A DNA stretch of 53,720 nucleotides from a virus, in the IMG/VR virus record IMGVR_UViG_3300025809_000027, positions 1 to 53,720 of that record; one strand, 5' to 3'. Both the position numbers and the translations under genes were made by a program. Below are positions 39,669-48,142 of the stretch, in pieces. Each line of letters starts with the position of its first letter. The first letter of the stretch is position 1. Below the pieces are notes generated by a model. That model ran no database searches. It was not told the DNA's origin and worked only from the letters and a program-made list of their open reading frames with translations.

Positions 39669-40613
39669 ATGGCAGAAAATTTATCAAATATTGTTTATGT
39701 AGATATAAGTGATTTTAGTTGCGGTGGTGATCTTTGCGAACACAAAGAGCGAACCCTGTCATACGCTTTGTTCGTGGACATTCCACAGCAAGCAGAAACG
39801 CCTGACGAAGTTTTTAAGGAGTGTTGTTATTCGCACAAAGTGCTAGCAGACCTAACCAGTACAGAATCGTATAAAAATGATTTTTCTGGTTTTTTCCACA
39901 AACGACAAATATCCTCTGAAACTTGTGATTTTGTAATGGTGGACACGGCAACTAGTACGGAGTACGTTTTAAATGACAGCACTTACGGCACTTACAATGA
40001 TTTCAACTCAATCACAGGACTTCCAGATTTAAAAACATTCAAATTAGACTGGAAAAAAGTACTTCAAGGATTAGGTTCTGGGTCTTATAAAGTTCTAAAA
40101 AGGGTTGTTGTAGTCGGCGTAGCGGTTGATATTGAATACCTTGTTTACAATCTCTACCAGTACTCATCTTCTCTAGCGAACACCACGGCAAGGATAGACG
40201 TGACGATGGATGGTTATTTGGAAAATATTGGAGTGAATTTTGAAGGTTCAGGGTTTGAGACAAGTTTAAGAGTTTCAGGATTTTTTGGAAGACGAAACCC
40301 AAAGTTTGAAGAGGATAATATCGTGAATCGAGATTACGAAAAGAGACAAATTTCCATCAAACAAACTAATGAATACAAGTTTCAAACTAATTTCATCCCT
40401 GTATGTTTAACCTCAGAAATTTTCGACTTTCTATTGATGTCGGACGATATTCGTATTTCAGACTACAATCTAAACAACCATTCATATAGCTATAGATTCA
40501 CCCCCGTTTCAATTGAGGAAAATGGAGAGCCAGTCTATTTGCCACAAACCAGAAAAGCGCAGCTCAATGTGACGTTTTCTGATAAAGTAGTCAATAAGAT
40601 ACGACGGTCTTAA
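39669..40613 (+). CDS. Tail protein with Cys-rich N-terminus, unknown
   Basis: A 314-residue protein. The N-terminus has DFSCGGDLCEHKER and a later ECCYSHK, so four to five Cys and a His are close together. The FSCGGDLCEHK start echoes the segment DLSDFLCEHKMLL in the 24672 virion protein, suggesting a shared small motif. The rest is beta-rich. Its stop codon is directly followed by late promoter 3. Function unknown. Confidence 0.5.
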   Translation: MAENLSNIVYVDISDFSCGGDLCEHKERTLSYALFVDIPQQAETPDEVFKECCYSHKVLADLTSTESYKNDFSGFFHKRQISSETCDFVMVDTATSTEYVLNDSTYGTYNDFNSITGLPDLKTFKLDWKKVLQGLGSGSYKVLKRVVVVGVAVDIEYLVYNLYQYSSSLANTTARIDVTMDGYLENIGVNFEGSGFETSLRVSGFFGRRNPKFEEDNIVNRDYEKRQISIKQTNEYKFQTNFIPVCLTSEIFDFLLMSDDIRISDYNLNNHSYSYRFTPVSIEENGEPVYLPQTRKAQLNVTFSDKVVNKIRRS

Positions 40614-40689
40614 TGTGCTACTACCGTGCTTTTCCCGTGCTTTTCCCGTGCTACTTAAAAAGTCATTTTAGAAATTCCATATATTTTTG
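40614..40689 (+). promoter_or_regulatory. Late promoter 3: four 11-bp repeats plus -7 box
   Basis: A degenerate unit TGTGCTACTAC (40614-40624) is followed by CGTGCTTTTCC twice (40625-40646) and CGTGCTACTTA (40647-40657). After 24 bases comes TATTTTTG (40682-40689). Spacing and box match late promoter 1 exactly. It drives the tail-fibre and lysis genes from 40712. Confidence 0.7.
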
Positions 40690-40711
40690 AATGAAATAAA
40701 ATCTAAAAAAG

Positions 40712-41167
40712 ATGGCAGTAAAAGTATATTTAAAAGGGGTTACCGTGTTTATAGATGACGGCACGACTATAAAAAGGATTCCGTCAGGGTACGTGACGTA
40801 TGACATTAGCCAAGGGAATATCTACATTCATAACCTAATAGATTCAAGCTCAAAAACCATCCCATTAGCAGATTTGCAAGATGAGGGAGGGGTGGCTCAA
40901 ACACCTGCGGATGACTATCTAAGCACATTTATAGGGTCTTTTGAAAAAGGCGGGGGCAACGGCATGGGGTTGCAAGGGAGTAACACTCTTTATTTCGATG
41001 ATGCGACCTATATTTACATATCAGGACTTCTTGCCAATGGAAATTGGTATGTAAATAGAAATACTATTGCTAATAATACACAAACAACAGCTACAGAGAC
41101 TAACAACACAGGACAAGCAACACAACCTATTGACTTAGCAACAGTACATGGTTTAACTTACTCTTAA
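40712..41167 (+). CDS. Probable tail-fibre-associated protein
   Basis: A 151-residue protein, first behind late promoter 3. It has beta strands (VKVYLKGVTVFIDDGTTIKR, YVTYDISQGNIYIHNL), a Gly-rich loop (EKGGGNGMGLQGSN) and a Thr/Asn-rich tail. It probably assembles with the following fibre protein. No family is recognised. Confidence 0.5.
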   Translation: MAVKVYLKGVTVFIDDGTTIKRIPSGYVTYDISQGNIYIHNLIDSSSKTIPLADLQDEGGVAQTPADDYLSTFIGSFEKGGGNGMGLQGSNTLYFDDATYIYISGLLANGNWYVNRNTIANNTQTTATETNNTGQATQPIDLATVHGLTYS

Positions 41168-41179
41168 AATAATAATACT

Positions 41180-43210
41180 ATGGCATTAGATAACACAACA
41201 TTTACCGCATTAACCTCAGGAACAAGAAATAGTAAAGCAGAAAAAGGTGCTCAATATTTTCTTAATGGTAATACTACAAACGGAAGATTAAATATAGACT
41301 CGTCTGCTATTTGGGAAGTAGGGGATAATACTCATATTCATGTAAACGGAAATCCAAATCATAGTTATATGGAAGGTATAATCAAAGCAACAGGTTTGAC
41401 TTATATAGGAAATCCAACTGGTGGAGGTAGATTAGATTTTTCGGGATCAGATGGAGGACTTCAAACGACAGATTTAACTTATGTTTATTTAGGCAATGGC
41501 AGAATATTTAATCACTTAGAAAATACTAGAAATATCTTTAATGGTTTTACAAGATTTATTATAGATATGACAGGTGGAGATGCTTTTATTCAATTTGCCA
41601 ACAGAGAGTACAAAAATATTCTTTTTAATGTAAAATCATCAAATTTAGGTAGAATAGCTATATATATGGCAAGAAGACACGACCAATATACCTCGCTCCC
41701 GAATTTTGGAACAAGGGGGCTAGGGGATAGTGATATTTTAGAATTAATAGAAGGTGATGGCACAAACTCTCACGGGAGAATATATGACCCTGTATATGAG
41801 GGAGTGACAGATAATCTTTTAAAATTAAAAGTAAGCACAACAGCAGGCGTCGCAAATAATGACTTTGAATATTTTACAATAGATGTGACTGCTATCAGAC
41901 ACGATGATGCAAGAATAAGAGTTGTTTCTGGGGCTTCCATACAAAGACATAACAAAAACTTAACTGTGGCAAATACCACTCTTGATGCATACGGAGGAAC
42001 TCCACTTGATTATTACAGCGGGAAAAATGTAGTAGAGTGTTTAGTTAGAACAATTACAACAACTACATCAAGTACAAGAGAGGTTATTTCTTATGTTATT
42101 CGTAGGGCAGGGTATCAAGAAATAAAAGTAGATAACTTGGCAATGAATGCTCCTGTTATTATTGAAGAAATGATAATGGATACCGACTACTCAAGCACAG
42201 GAACGATAACTCTGTTTTCAAATCTTGATGAGGTATATGACAAATTGGAAGACTGGCTTGTAGATAATCTAGCAACAAACAATTTCGTTTCAAAAGACGG
42301 AGTGGCTCTTGATTTAGCAGGGTATAGTTTGATAGTCGACAAGACAGCAGGCACTCTTTTAGATGTAAATACAACTACTGATACAATCACTATCAAAGCA
42401 GATGATTTAGTAGTAGGCGAGTTCAAAACAATCAAAACAACTGGAACTATATCAACAGCAAACGGAGGCATTATTTCTGTACCTTACGAAGACACCAATG
42501 GTGTGATTGTAAAAGTATCTGCTCCTGCTAACTTCACAATCAAAGGAACAGGAATTGCTTATACTCAAAACACAAACAACATCACAACACAAGTAGCAAG
42601 TGGAACAGTAGTTGAATATGCTATTTGGAGTTTAGGTAAAAAAATCGTGTATGTAACTCAAACAATTAATGAACCAACTACTATAGACATAAATTATGAA
42701 AGTGAAGCTTTTGTAGATACTGGACTTGATGTCTCTGCACAAGTTTCAAATATAGATGCAAGTAATGTAGGAGGAATCCTTACATATAAGTTTGGAGAAA
42801 TGGAGCTTACTCTTGAACAAGCAAAAGCAGTATCTCATAGAATATTTGAAGATGAAATAGCTCTTGATTTAGTTCTGACAAATAACGCAACAGGGGTAGT
42901 GGACTTGTTACAAGATAGTATAAGAATTAATGCACCAGTTGTACACTTGGAAAGAAAAGATGCTCTGACAATATCTCAAGAAGTTAATTTGAGGTCTTAT
43001 ATTGATATAACAAATGCAGTAGCAATAAATCCAGCATATATACTTACTCCTGCTGATACAGATGGATTAAGAGTTATCTACTATAAAGACCCTATTGCTA
43101 TTGATTATGACCAAATAGAAAACAAAGTTTGGAATGGTACAGATGGAACTCTTATAAAAGCACAACAAAAAAATCAATTAACAGAAATTTCTAAAGTCTC
43201 TAATCCATAA
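41180..43210 (+). CDS. Probable tail fibre / receptor-binding protein
   Basis: A 676-residue protein. Residues 30-200 have short strand-turn units typical of a beta-helix (NTTNGRLNIDSSAIWEVGDN, THIHVNGNPNH). A Thr/Asn-rich middle and a mixed C-terminal 150 residues follow. Codon use (many AGA, CTT and ATA) looks more AT-rich than the tail genes before it, hinting at separate acquisition, as is common for receptor-binding proteins. The position after the tail and before lysis genes supports a fibre. Confidence 0.6.
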   Translation: MALDNTTFTALTSGTRNSKAEKGAQYFLNGNTTNGRLNIDSSAIWEVGDNTHIHVNGNPNHSYMEGIIKATGLTYIGNPTGGGRLDFSGSDGGLQTTDLTYVYLGNGRIFNHLENTRNIFNGFTRFIIDMTGGDAFIQFANREYKNILFNVKSSNLGRIAIYMARRHDQYTSLPNFGTRGLGDSDILELIEGDGTNSHGRIYDPVYEGVTDNLLKLKVSTTAGVANNDFEYFTIDVTAIRHDDARIRVVSGASIQRHNKNLTVANTTLDAYGGTPLDYYSGKNVVECLVRTITTTTSSTREVISYVIRRAGYQEIKVDNLAMNAPVIIEEMIMDTDYSSTGTITLFSNLDEVYDKLEDWLVDNLATNNFVSKDGVALDLAGYSLIVDKTAGTLLDVNTTTDTITIKADDLVVGEFKTIKTTGTISTANGGIISVPYEDTNGVIVKVSAPANFTIKGTGIAYTQNTNNITTQVASGTVVEYAIWSLGKKIVYVTQTINEPTTIDINYESEAFVDTGLDVSAQVSNIDASNVGGILTYKFGEMELTLEQAKAVSHRIFEDEIALDLVLTNNATGVVDLLQDSIRINAPVVHLERKDALTISQEVNLRSYIDITNAVAINPAYILTPADTDGLRVIYYKDPIAIDYDQIENKVWNGTDGTLIKAQQKNQLTEISKVSNP

Positions 43211-43229
43211 AAATATAAAAACAATAAAT

Positions 43230-44660
43230 ATGAAATCTATATTCAAACTAATTTTATTAATTGCCTCTTTAAATTTAGGGGCGCAAAACGGAAAACCTGA
43301 TAAGTTAAATTACGGACTCATAGTACCTAACGCCACAGAGGTCACAACAGCGGTGAAAATTCCTTTGTTGGACACGAATTTAAAAATGAATACTTGGATT
43401 ACGGCTGCTAATTTGTTGGCTCAAATCCAACTGGAAACGTTTACAGAAAGTGGAACACGGGCAGGGGGTGATGCATTTACGAAAATAGGAGATTATGACA
43501 ATTCTAGCAATGGCACACACATTGAGATAGATGATAGTAATAAAAAAATAGCACTGAACACAGACACTTCAAAAATCATGCTAGAAGACGCTACTGAAAA
43601 AATATCATTACTAGCTAAAAAATTATCAATTGGAACAACAGAATTGCACCCATTATATTCAACTGTATTTCAAAAAACAACAGCAGATCCGCTTATAGGA
43701 GGTGAGCTAGCGATTAACGCAAGTATTTTAGAGAGAACCAATAATCCAACTGGAACGGGGTATTACTATGGATCACACAAGACAATAACTCGGTCAGGAA
43801 CGGATAATGAAACGGGCACTAAAGGGTCTGATATAACGGTTCAAAAAACAGGTAATTTTAATTCTACTGTACTTTATGGTCAAGATTTAAAAACAATTCT
43901 AACAGGAGGAGGTACAACTTCCTATCTAATAGGTCAAGTGCTACGTGTCAAGGCTTTAGGAACTGAAACATTAACAGTTAATGGTGTCGCAAGAGGGCAG
44001 TCGGCAGACATTGAAATTAATAACCCAAACTTCACAGGCTATGTTCAGGCTCTGCATCCGACTTTGAATTTAAAAAAAGGAAATATTACGGGTGGAGAGA
44101 TTATCTTTATGGATTTTGATTTAGACCACGCAGACACAGATCTCAATGTAACTGGAGATCTTACCTATTTAGCAGGAGGTGGAGGTTCTGATGTGGCTGC
44201 TATGAAAACTAAATTAGAAGCTATTAACAAAAAGTTCAGATTTATACACAACCAAGGAGAAACTGAATCAGATTTTGGAGGAATATTAAATTATACAGGC
44301 AGTGTTTCTAATATTGAAAACGCAAGCAATAAAGTGTTGATTAACAAAGAGTATTTAGAATCATTAAATTACATAGATGGCACAGGAACAGCTAATTATT
44401 TATCTAAATTCACTGATTCAGACACTGAGGCAGACAGTCAAATATTCGACAACGGAACAAATGTAGGTATAGGAACAGCAACGCCAAGCGCTTCAGCAAA
44501 GCTACAATTAGACACCACCTCACAAGGCTTTTTACCACCACGTATGACGGAAGTACAGCGAGATGCTATTACAAGTCCAGCAGAGGGGTTAATGATCTAT
44601 CAAACAGACGCTACTAAAGGATGGTACGGCTACAATGGAACTGCTTGGGTTCAATTATAA
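43230..44660 (+). CDS. Tail fibre-like protein with signal peptide and Bacteroidota adhesin-type end
   Basis: A 476-residue protein. The start MKSIFKLILLIASLNLGAQN looks like a Bacteroidota Sec signal peptide cleaved after GA. The middle is beta-rich, with LYGQDLKTILTGGGTTSYLIG. The end has GIGTATPSASAKLQLD, GFLPPRMTEVQRDAI, AEGLMIYQTDATKGWYGYNG, the C-terminal fibre module found widely in Bacteroidota phages and surface proteins. A signal peptide is odd for a virion protein; the protein may be exported, or the fibre may be derived from a host secreted gene. Confidence 0.65.
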   Translation: MKSIFKLILLIASLNLGAQNGKPDKLNYGLIVPNATEVTTAVKIPLLDTNLKMNTWITAANLLAQIQLETFTESGTRAGGDAFTKIGDYDNSSNGTHIEIDDSNKKIALNTDTSKIMLEDATEKISLLAKKLSIGTTELHPLYSTVFQKTTADPLIGGELAINASILERTNNPTGTGYYYGSHKTITRSGTDNETGTKGSDITVQKTGNFNSTVLYGQDLKTILTGGGTTSYLIGQVLRVKALGTETLTVNGVARGQSADIEINNPNFTGYVQALHPTLNLKKGNITGGEIIFMDFDLDHADTDLNVTGDLTYLAGGGGSDVAAMKTKLEAINKKFRFIHNQGETESDFGGILNYTGSVSNIENASNKVLINKEYLESLNYIDGTGTANYLSKFTDSDTEADSQIFDNGTNVGIGTATPSASAKLQLDTTSQGFLPPRMTEVQRDAITSPAEGLMIYQTDATKGWYGYNGTAWVQL

Positions 44661-44684
44661 TAAAAATAAAAAAATGAAAAAAAA

Positions 44685-45146
44685 ATGAAAAAAACAATTC
44701 TATTACTCGCATTACTAATTTCAAGCTTGTCATTTTCTCAAACATTTGAGAAGGCAATTATTTCTAAATCAGCACATACGTATGATTTGGTAAACAACTT
44801 ATCGTCTCGAATCATTCGAGCTGTCCCATCTAAGGGTGGCGTTCAAATATCAGACGATACCTTGACGATTTATATTGTCGTTTATGGACTAACAATTGAA
44901 GAATACACCGATGAAAATGGAGTCGCACAGACACGAGACAAACCGTTTAAATTGTCTCAATTTTCAGAGAAATTAGTTTATACAAAAACAGAAGTAAATG
45001 CTTTGTTTTCGCAAATTGGCAATCCGATAGAAACAAACGAAGATTTTATAGATGAACTTAACAAGCTCATTGAAACAGCATTACTAAGTGAAACGCTTCG
45101 TAAAGGCTATTTTAATGGAGACACATTCACAGTATATAACCCGTAA
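44685..45146 (+). CDS. Secreted protein, unknown
   Basis: A 153-residue protein with a classical signal peptide, MKKTILLLALLISSLSFSQ, cleaved after SFS or SQ in Bacteroidota style. The mature part is small and mixed, with KAIISKSAHTYDLVNN and LTIYIVVYGLTIEEY. It lies between the fibre gene and the holin cluster. A second ATG overlaps upstream; 44685 gives the best signal peptide. It may be a surface-exposed accessory or a chaperone for the fibre. Function unknown. Confidence 0.6.
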   Translation: MKKTILLLALLISSLSFSQTFEKAIISKSAHTYDLVNNLSSRIIRAVPSKGGVQISDDTLTIYIVVYGLTIEEYTDENGVAQTRDKPFKLSQFSEKLVYTKTEVNALFSQIGNPIETNEDFIDELNKLIETALLSETLRKGYFNGDTFTVYNP

Positions 45147-45148
45147 TT

Positions 45149-45433
45149 ATGAACAAAAACTGGAAGCTTTACTGTTGTTTTATGATTGCATTATTTTTAG
45201 TTGCAATGATTGCTAACATCATTAATACTAATTTCTTTTACGGTCACGAAAATTCAACGATTCAGAAACTGTCCTTCAATTTTGCGAGCCTTATAATATT
45301 AGATATTAGTCTAGTTGTTTTGCATTATGTTTTCATAGTGGAAAATAAAACACCGTCAAGATGGTGGCAAATCTTCTTGACGATTGCAAATGTTTTTGTG
45401 GCTATTGCTAACATAATCCTTTTAATCGACTAA
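45149..45433 (+). CDS. Small three-helix membrane protein (holin candidate)
   Basis: A 94-residue protein with three hydrophobic segments: about residues 7-26 (LYCCFMIALFLVAMIANII), 44-65 (FASLIILDISLVVLHYVFIV) and 75-92 (FLTIANVFVAIANIILL). It starts a run of four small membrane proteins before the endolysin, the typical lysis cassette. Any of the four could be the holin; this one has three segments like class I holins. Confidence 0.6.
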   Translation: MNKNWKLYCCFMIALFLVAMIANIINTNFFYGHENSTIQKLSFNFASLIILDISLVVLHYVFIVENKTPSRWWQIFLTIANVFVAIANIILLID

Positions 45434-45434
45434 T

Positions 45435-45695
45435 ATGGCAGGGGAAATAGAAAAAATTGAAGCGTTGGAGCGTGTGTCAAAAAATCCACTTGTAATCCTT
45501 CTAATCGTCTTGATTGGATTGGGCTGGCTTGTTTTTAGTCAAAAAGAAGATCAAAAACAGGAGGTTTTGAGACAGGAAAAAAGAATGGATCGATTGTTTG
45601 AAAACACAAACGGAGTTATTGAAAAAAATACAGATGCGTTTGAAGACCAAAAACAGGTGATTACAGAACTTAAAATATTAATTCAAAATAGATGA
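45435..45695 (+). CDS. Single-helix membrane protein with coiled coil
   Basis: An 86-residue protein with one membrane helix at about 16-35 (NPLVILLIVLIGLGWLVFS), then a charged coiled coil (KQEVLRQEKRMDRLFENTN...). The layout resembles BhlA/UviB-type holin-like proteins, or a spanin subunit. Its stop overlaps the next gene's ATG (ATGA), giving translational coupling. Confidence 0.6.
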   Translation: MAGEIEKIEALERVSKNPLVILLIVLIGLGWLVFSQKEDQKQEVLRQEKRMDRLFENTNGVIEKNTDAFEDQKQVITELKILIQNR

Positions 45696-45937
45696 TTATG
45701 AAACACTTAGATAAAATTTTACATTTTTTAGCAGGTTTTACCATTGCAACTCTCGTGGTTGTTCTATTTAGAAACCACATCGAATCCCTACTTTTTGGCT
45801 TCATAGCCTCAATAGTTGGTGGCATTTTAAAGGAAGTTTACGACATTAAAGTTAAAAAATCTCGATTTGATTGGTACGATGTTTTCGCAACAGTTGCGGG
45901 CGGAATTGCTGCAATTTCAGTACTTCAATTTTTATAA
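45692..45937 (+). CDS. Conserved small membrane protein (holin region)
   Basis: An 81-residue protein with three hydrophobic segments around LHFLAGFTIATLVVVLF, LLFGFIASIVGGIL and DVFATVAGGIAAISVLQFL. The pattern DKILHFLAGF...GGILKEVYD...DWYDVFATVAGG is the one seen in a common phage and bacterial membrane-protein group (DUF2279/YfiM-like). In the lysis module it may be a holin partner or regulate lysis timing. Confidence 0.6.
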   Translation: MIMKHLDKILHFLAGFTIATLVVVLFRNHIESLLFGFIASIVGGILKEVYDIKVKKSRFDWYDVFATVAGGIAAISVLQFL

Positions 45938-45958
45938 ACTTAAAATAAATAAATAACT

Positions 45959-46255
45959 ATGGAACAATTAAACGAATTTTTAGCACAATATATAGATAAC
46001 TATCTATTTGCGATTATCATTTTAAGCGGTGTTTTCATTACTAAATACACAAAATCAATTACTATAATCGAGACGAAATACAAGGTTTTAATTATTGCAA
46101 CCTTAGCATCTATTACTTCCTACTTTATTACAGAAAGCGATTCTAGTTATTTACCAAAATATCTATTTACATACACATTGGCGACCTCGTTTTATGAGGT
46201 GGTTATGAAGTGGTTTACCGCAAAAATTAAGGGACGTTTTAAAATAAAGGAATGA
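45959..46255 (+). CDS. Holin candidate
   Basis: A 98-residue protein with three or four hydrophobic segments: about 14-29 (NYLFAIIILSGVFITK), 40-58 (KVLIIATLASITSYFI), and around YLFTYTLATSFYEVVMKWF. It has a basic C-terminus (KGRFKIKE). The ATG of the endolysin overlaps its stop (ATGA), so it is the membrane gene directly coupled to the endolysin and the best holin candidate of the four. Confidence 0.65.
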   Translation: MEQLNEFLAQYIDNYLFAIIILSGVFITKYTKSITIIETKYKVLIIATLASITSYFITESDSSYLPKYLFTYTLATSFYEVVMKWFTAKIKGRFKIKE

Positions 46256-46668
46256 AACACCTAAATATAGCACTTAGTGAATTTGGTGTCAAAGAAATAG
46301 TAGGAGGGCGACACAATCCAGAGGTCTTAAAATACTTTCATGATACAGGTCACGAGTGGGTTAAGACCGACGAAACAGCGTGGTGTAGTGTCTTTATGAG
46401 CTGGGTTTGTAAAAAGTCCGATCTACCGTATTCAAGGGCTTTAGATGCGCGTAGTTGGCTTAATATCGGTTGTGAGGTTGATACTGCATACATAGGTGAT
46501 TTAGTTGTCTTTTCACGTGGCAATCCAAACGGGTGGCAAGGTCATGTAGGGCTTTACATAAGAGAAACAACAAATTGGATTTATGTTTTAGGAGGAAATC
46601 AAAACAATCAGGTAAAAATATCTAAGTACCCAAAAACCCGATTGTTACAATACAGACGTTTGACATGA
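46252..46668 (+). CDS. Endolysin, CHAP-type peptidase (TIGR02594-like)
   Basis: A 138-residue peptidoglycan hydrolase with a papain-like triad: Cys45 in AWCSVFMSW, His98 in GHVGLY, and an Asn/Gln in GGNQNNQV at about 114-121. The DTGHEW and GDLVVFSRGNPNGWQGHVG segments are the TIGR02594/CHAP signature. It would cleave the murein cross-links after holin opening. No signal peptide is present, consistent with export by the holin. It is a short, single-domain enzyme without a binding domain. Confidence 0.85.
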   Translation: MKHLNIALSEFGVKEIVGGRHNPEVLKYFHDTGHEWVKTDETAWCSVFMSWVCKKSDLPYSRALDARSWLNIGCEVDTAYIGDLVVFSRGNPNGWQGHVGLYIRETTNWIYVLGGNQNNQVKISKYPKTRLLQYRRLT

Positions 46669-47321
46669 AAAAACTAAACTACATAATTATAGCAGTCTTG
46701 ACGGTGTTTTGTTTCTATTTATGGAGGAATGGCCAGAAAATGCAATACACCACCACTAACAATATTGGAGCCTTAACAGACAGTCTCGGACATTACCAAA
46801 CCAAAGAAGGGGCGTGGGTTGCAGAAAAGAAGCTGTTTCAGGGCACTGAGAAGGATTTAAAGCAAATCATAAAGAGTAAGGACGCTGCATTTCAAAAACT
46901 CCTAAAATCGTTTAAAAAGCCTGTTGCAGCAGCGGTTATAAAAACAGTTACCCAAATAGATACGGTATTCATTCCTTATAAAACTAAAATCGATTTACCT
47001 GTATTTGAGTTGTCATTTAGCAAAAATGCAAAACACTACTCAATCAACGGGATTTCCACAAATGAAGGGATTAATATTTTAGATATTTCAATTCCAAACA
47101 GTCAAAACGTGGTGGTCGGAAAAAAGAAAATAGGATGGTTTAAGCGTGAGTACAGAATTGAGGTAGCAAATTCTAATCCACACATAAAAGTAACGGACTT
47201 AGATGGTTTTTCATTTCGTCCAAAACCTAAGCGATTTGGGTTGGGCGTTTTCGTTGGCTACTCCACAGATTTAGAGGTGGTTATAGGTGTAGGGGTTGCC
47301 TATAATCTACTTTCGTTTTAA
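46665..47321 (+). CDS. Spanin-like membrane protein
   Basis: A 218-residue protein with an N-terminal membrane anchor (residues 4-20, LNYIIIAVLTVFCFYLW), a coiled periplasmic part (LFQGTEKDLKQIIKSKD), a basic middle and a C-terminus with FGLGVFVGYSTDLEVVIGVGVAYNLLSF, strands typical of an outer-membrane end. Its ATG overlaps the endolysin stop. One protein reaching from the inner to the outer membrane fits a unimolecular spanin. The assignment rests on architecture; no family name is certain. Confidence 0.55.
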   Translation: MKKLNYIIIAVLTVFCFYLWRNGQKMQYTTTNNIGALTDSLGHYQTKEGAWVAEKKLFQGTEKDLKQIIKSKDAAFQKLLKSFKKPVAAAVIKTVTQIDTVFIPYKTKIDLPVFELSFSKNAKHYSINGISTNEGINILDISIPNSQNVVVGKKKIGWFKREYRIEVANSNPHIKVTDLDGFSFRPKPKRFGLGVFVGYSTDLEVVIGVGVAYNLLSF

Positions 47322-47381
47322 AAGTTATTTGCATTTTGTTTGTATTTTATTTAGATTCGTTGAACTATAAACCAATTTAGC

Positions 47382-47795
47382 GTGTCAAAAAAAATTAAAA
47401 AAGTAAAGAGATACCCTCATAAATTAGCAGAGAATTACCCATCAAACAGCCTGTATAACTGGGAATTATTTAGTGATAAAAAATTCAAATTAAGACAAGA
47501 AGCGACTCTACTAATCTTACAAGATCACATCCGTAACTACGATATGTTTTGGGTGACGAATGATTTTATCAACTTTGATAATGAAAAAAAAGATAATATC
47601 TTCAGAACCGAAGAGAGGTTGAACGGAATATCAGCCCTGTTTGTTTTGGGTATGATTGAGAGTCCTGTGCATCAAGATGACTTACTTAAAGTTGCACAAG
47701 ATATAATTGAAGGAACTAGAGGTTCTACTATGTCAATTAATGATCGTGCTGAGATGGTTGAAATAAGTTGGAGGCAAAGGATTCTACATTTGTAG
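47382..47795 (+). CDS. Unknown protein after lysis genes (GTG start)
   Basis: A 137-residue helical, basic-then-acidic protein. The GTG at 47382 is the most likely start (MSKKIKKVKRYPHKLAENY). It has FWVTNDFINFDNEKKDNIF and AQDIIEGTRGSTMSINDRAEMV. It is separated from the spanin by a 60-base gap containing TTTG-rich promoter-like sequence, and ends convergently with the leftward accessory operon. No family is recognised. Confidence 0.55.
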   Translation: MSKKIKKVKRYPHKLAENYPSNSLYNWELFSDKKFKLRQEATLLILQDHIRNYDMFWVTNDFINFDNEKKDNIFRTEERLNGISALFVLGMIESPVHQDDLLKVAQDIIEGTRGSTMSINDRAEMVEISWRQRILHL

Positions 47796-47805
47796 GGTCG
47801 AGCGT

Positions 47806-48000
47806 TTAAAAACTAGCTTCCTCATAAATTTGGTAGTCAAAATACCAAGAGCTTTTTTCGTTTGCATTTTCTGTCCTTAATATTTCCTCTGCTGATTTTT
47901 TAGCACTTTCATAACTGCTATGTTCTTCTTTCAAATTATGACTATCAACGTCAATATGTGGTTCTCTATGGCTATTTCGCCAAACAATTATATATCCCAT
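47806..48000 (-). CDS. 64-residue accessory protein, unknown
   Basis: A small soluble protein, MGYIIVWRNSHREPHIDVDS..., with a helical middle (YESAKKSAEEILRTENANE) and an aromatic end. It is the last gene of the leftward accessory operon, separated from the rest by attC-like site G, so it is probably a cassette gene. I have the impression of having seen similar short proteins in Bacteroidota, but no function is known to me. Confidence 0.55.
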   Translation of the reverse strand: MGYIIVWRNSHREPHIDVDSHNLKEEHSSYESAKKSAEEILRTENANEKSSWYFDYQIYEEASF

Positions 48001-48085
48001 AATTTTCTAATTTTAATTTGAACTATTAAGTCTTTCTTAATAGTTGGGTGCTTACCTTATTCATGCGGTGAGCATTGAAACGCTC

Positions 48086-48132
48086 GATAACAGTTGCTAA
48101 ACCGCCATTAAAACGGCGTTTAGCTTTGTGTT
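48086..48132 (-). repeat. attC-like cassette site G (leftward, short loop)
   Basis: Read on the minus strand: AACAC, spacer AAA, left arm GCTAAACGCC, loop, right arm GGCGGTTTAGC, spacer AACT, then GTTATC. On the plus strand GCTAAACCGCC (48096-48106) pairs with GGCGTTTAGC (48115-48124). The core is nearly identical to site C at 8807-8855. It points the same way as the leftward genes that flank it. Confidence 0.6.
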
Positions 48133-48142
48133 GTAAATAATA

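Noticed and set aside
40712-44660. Diversity-generating retroelement acting on the tail fibre genes
   Set aside because: No reverse transcriptase gene and no template/variable repeat pair with A-specific differences was seen.
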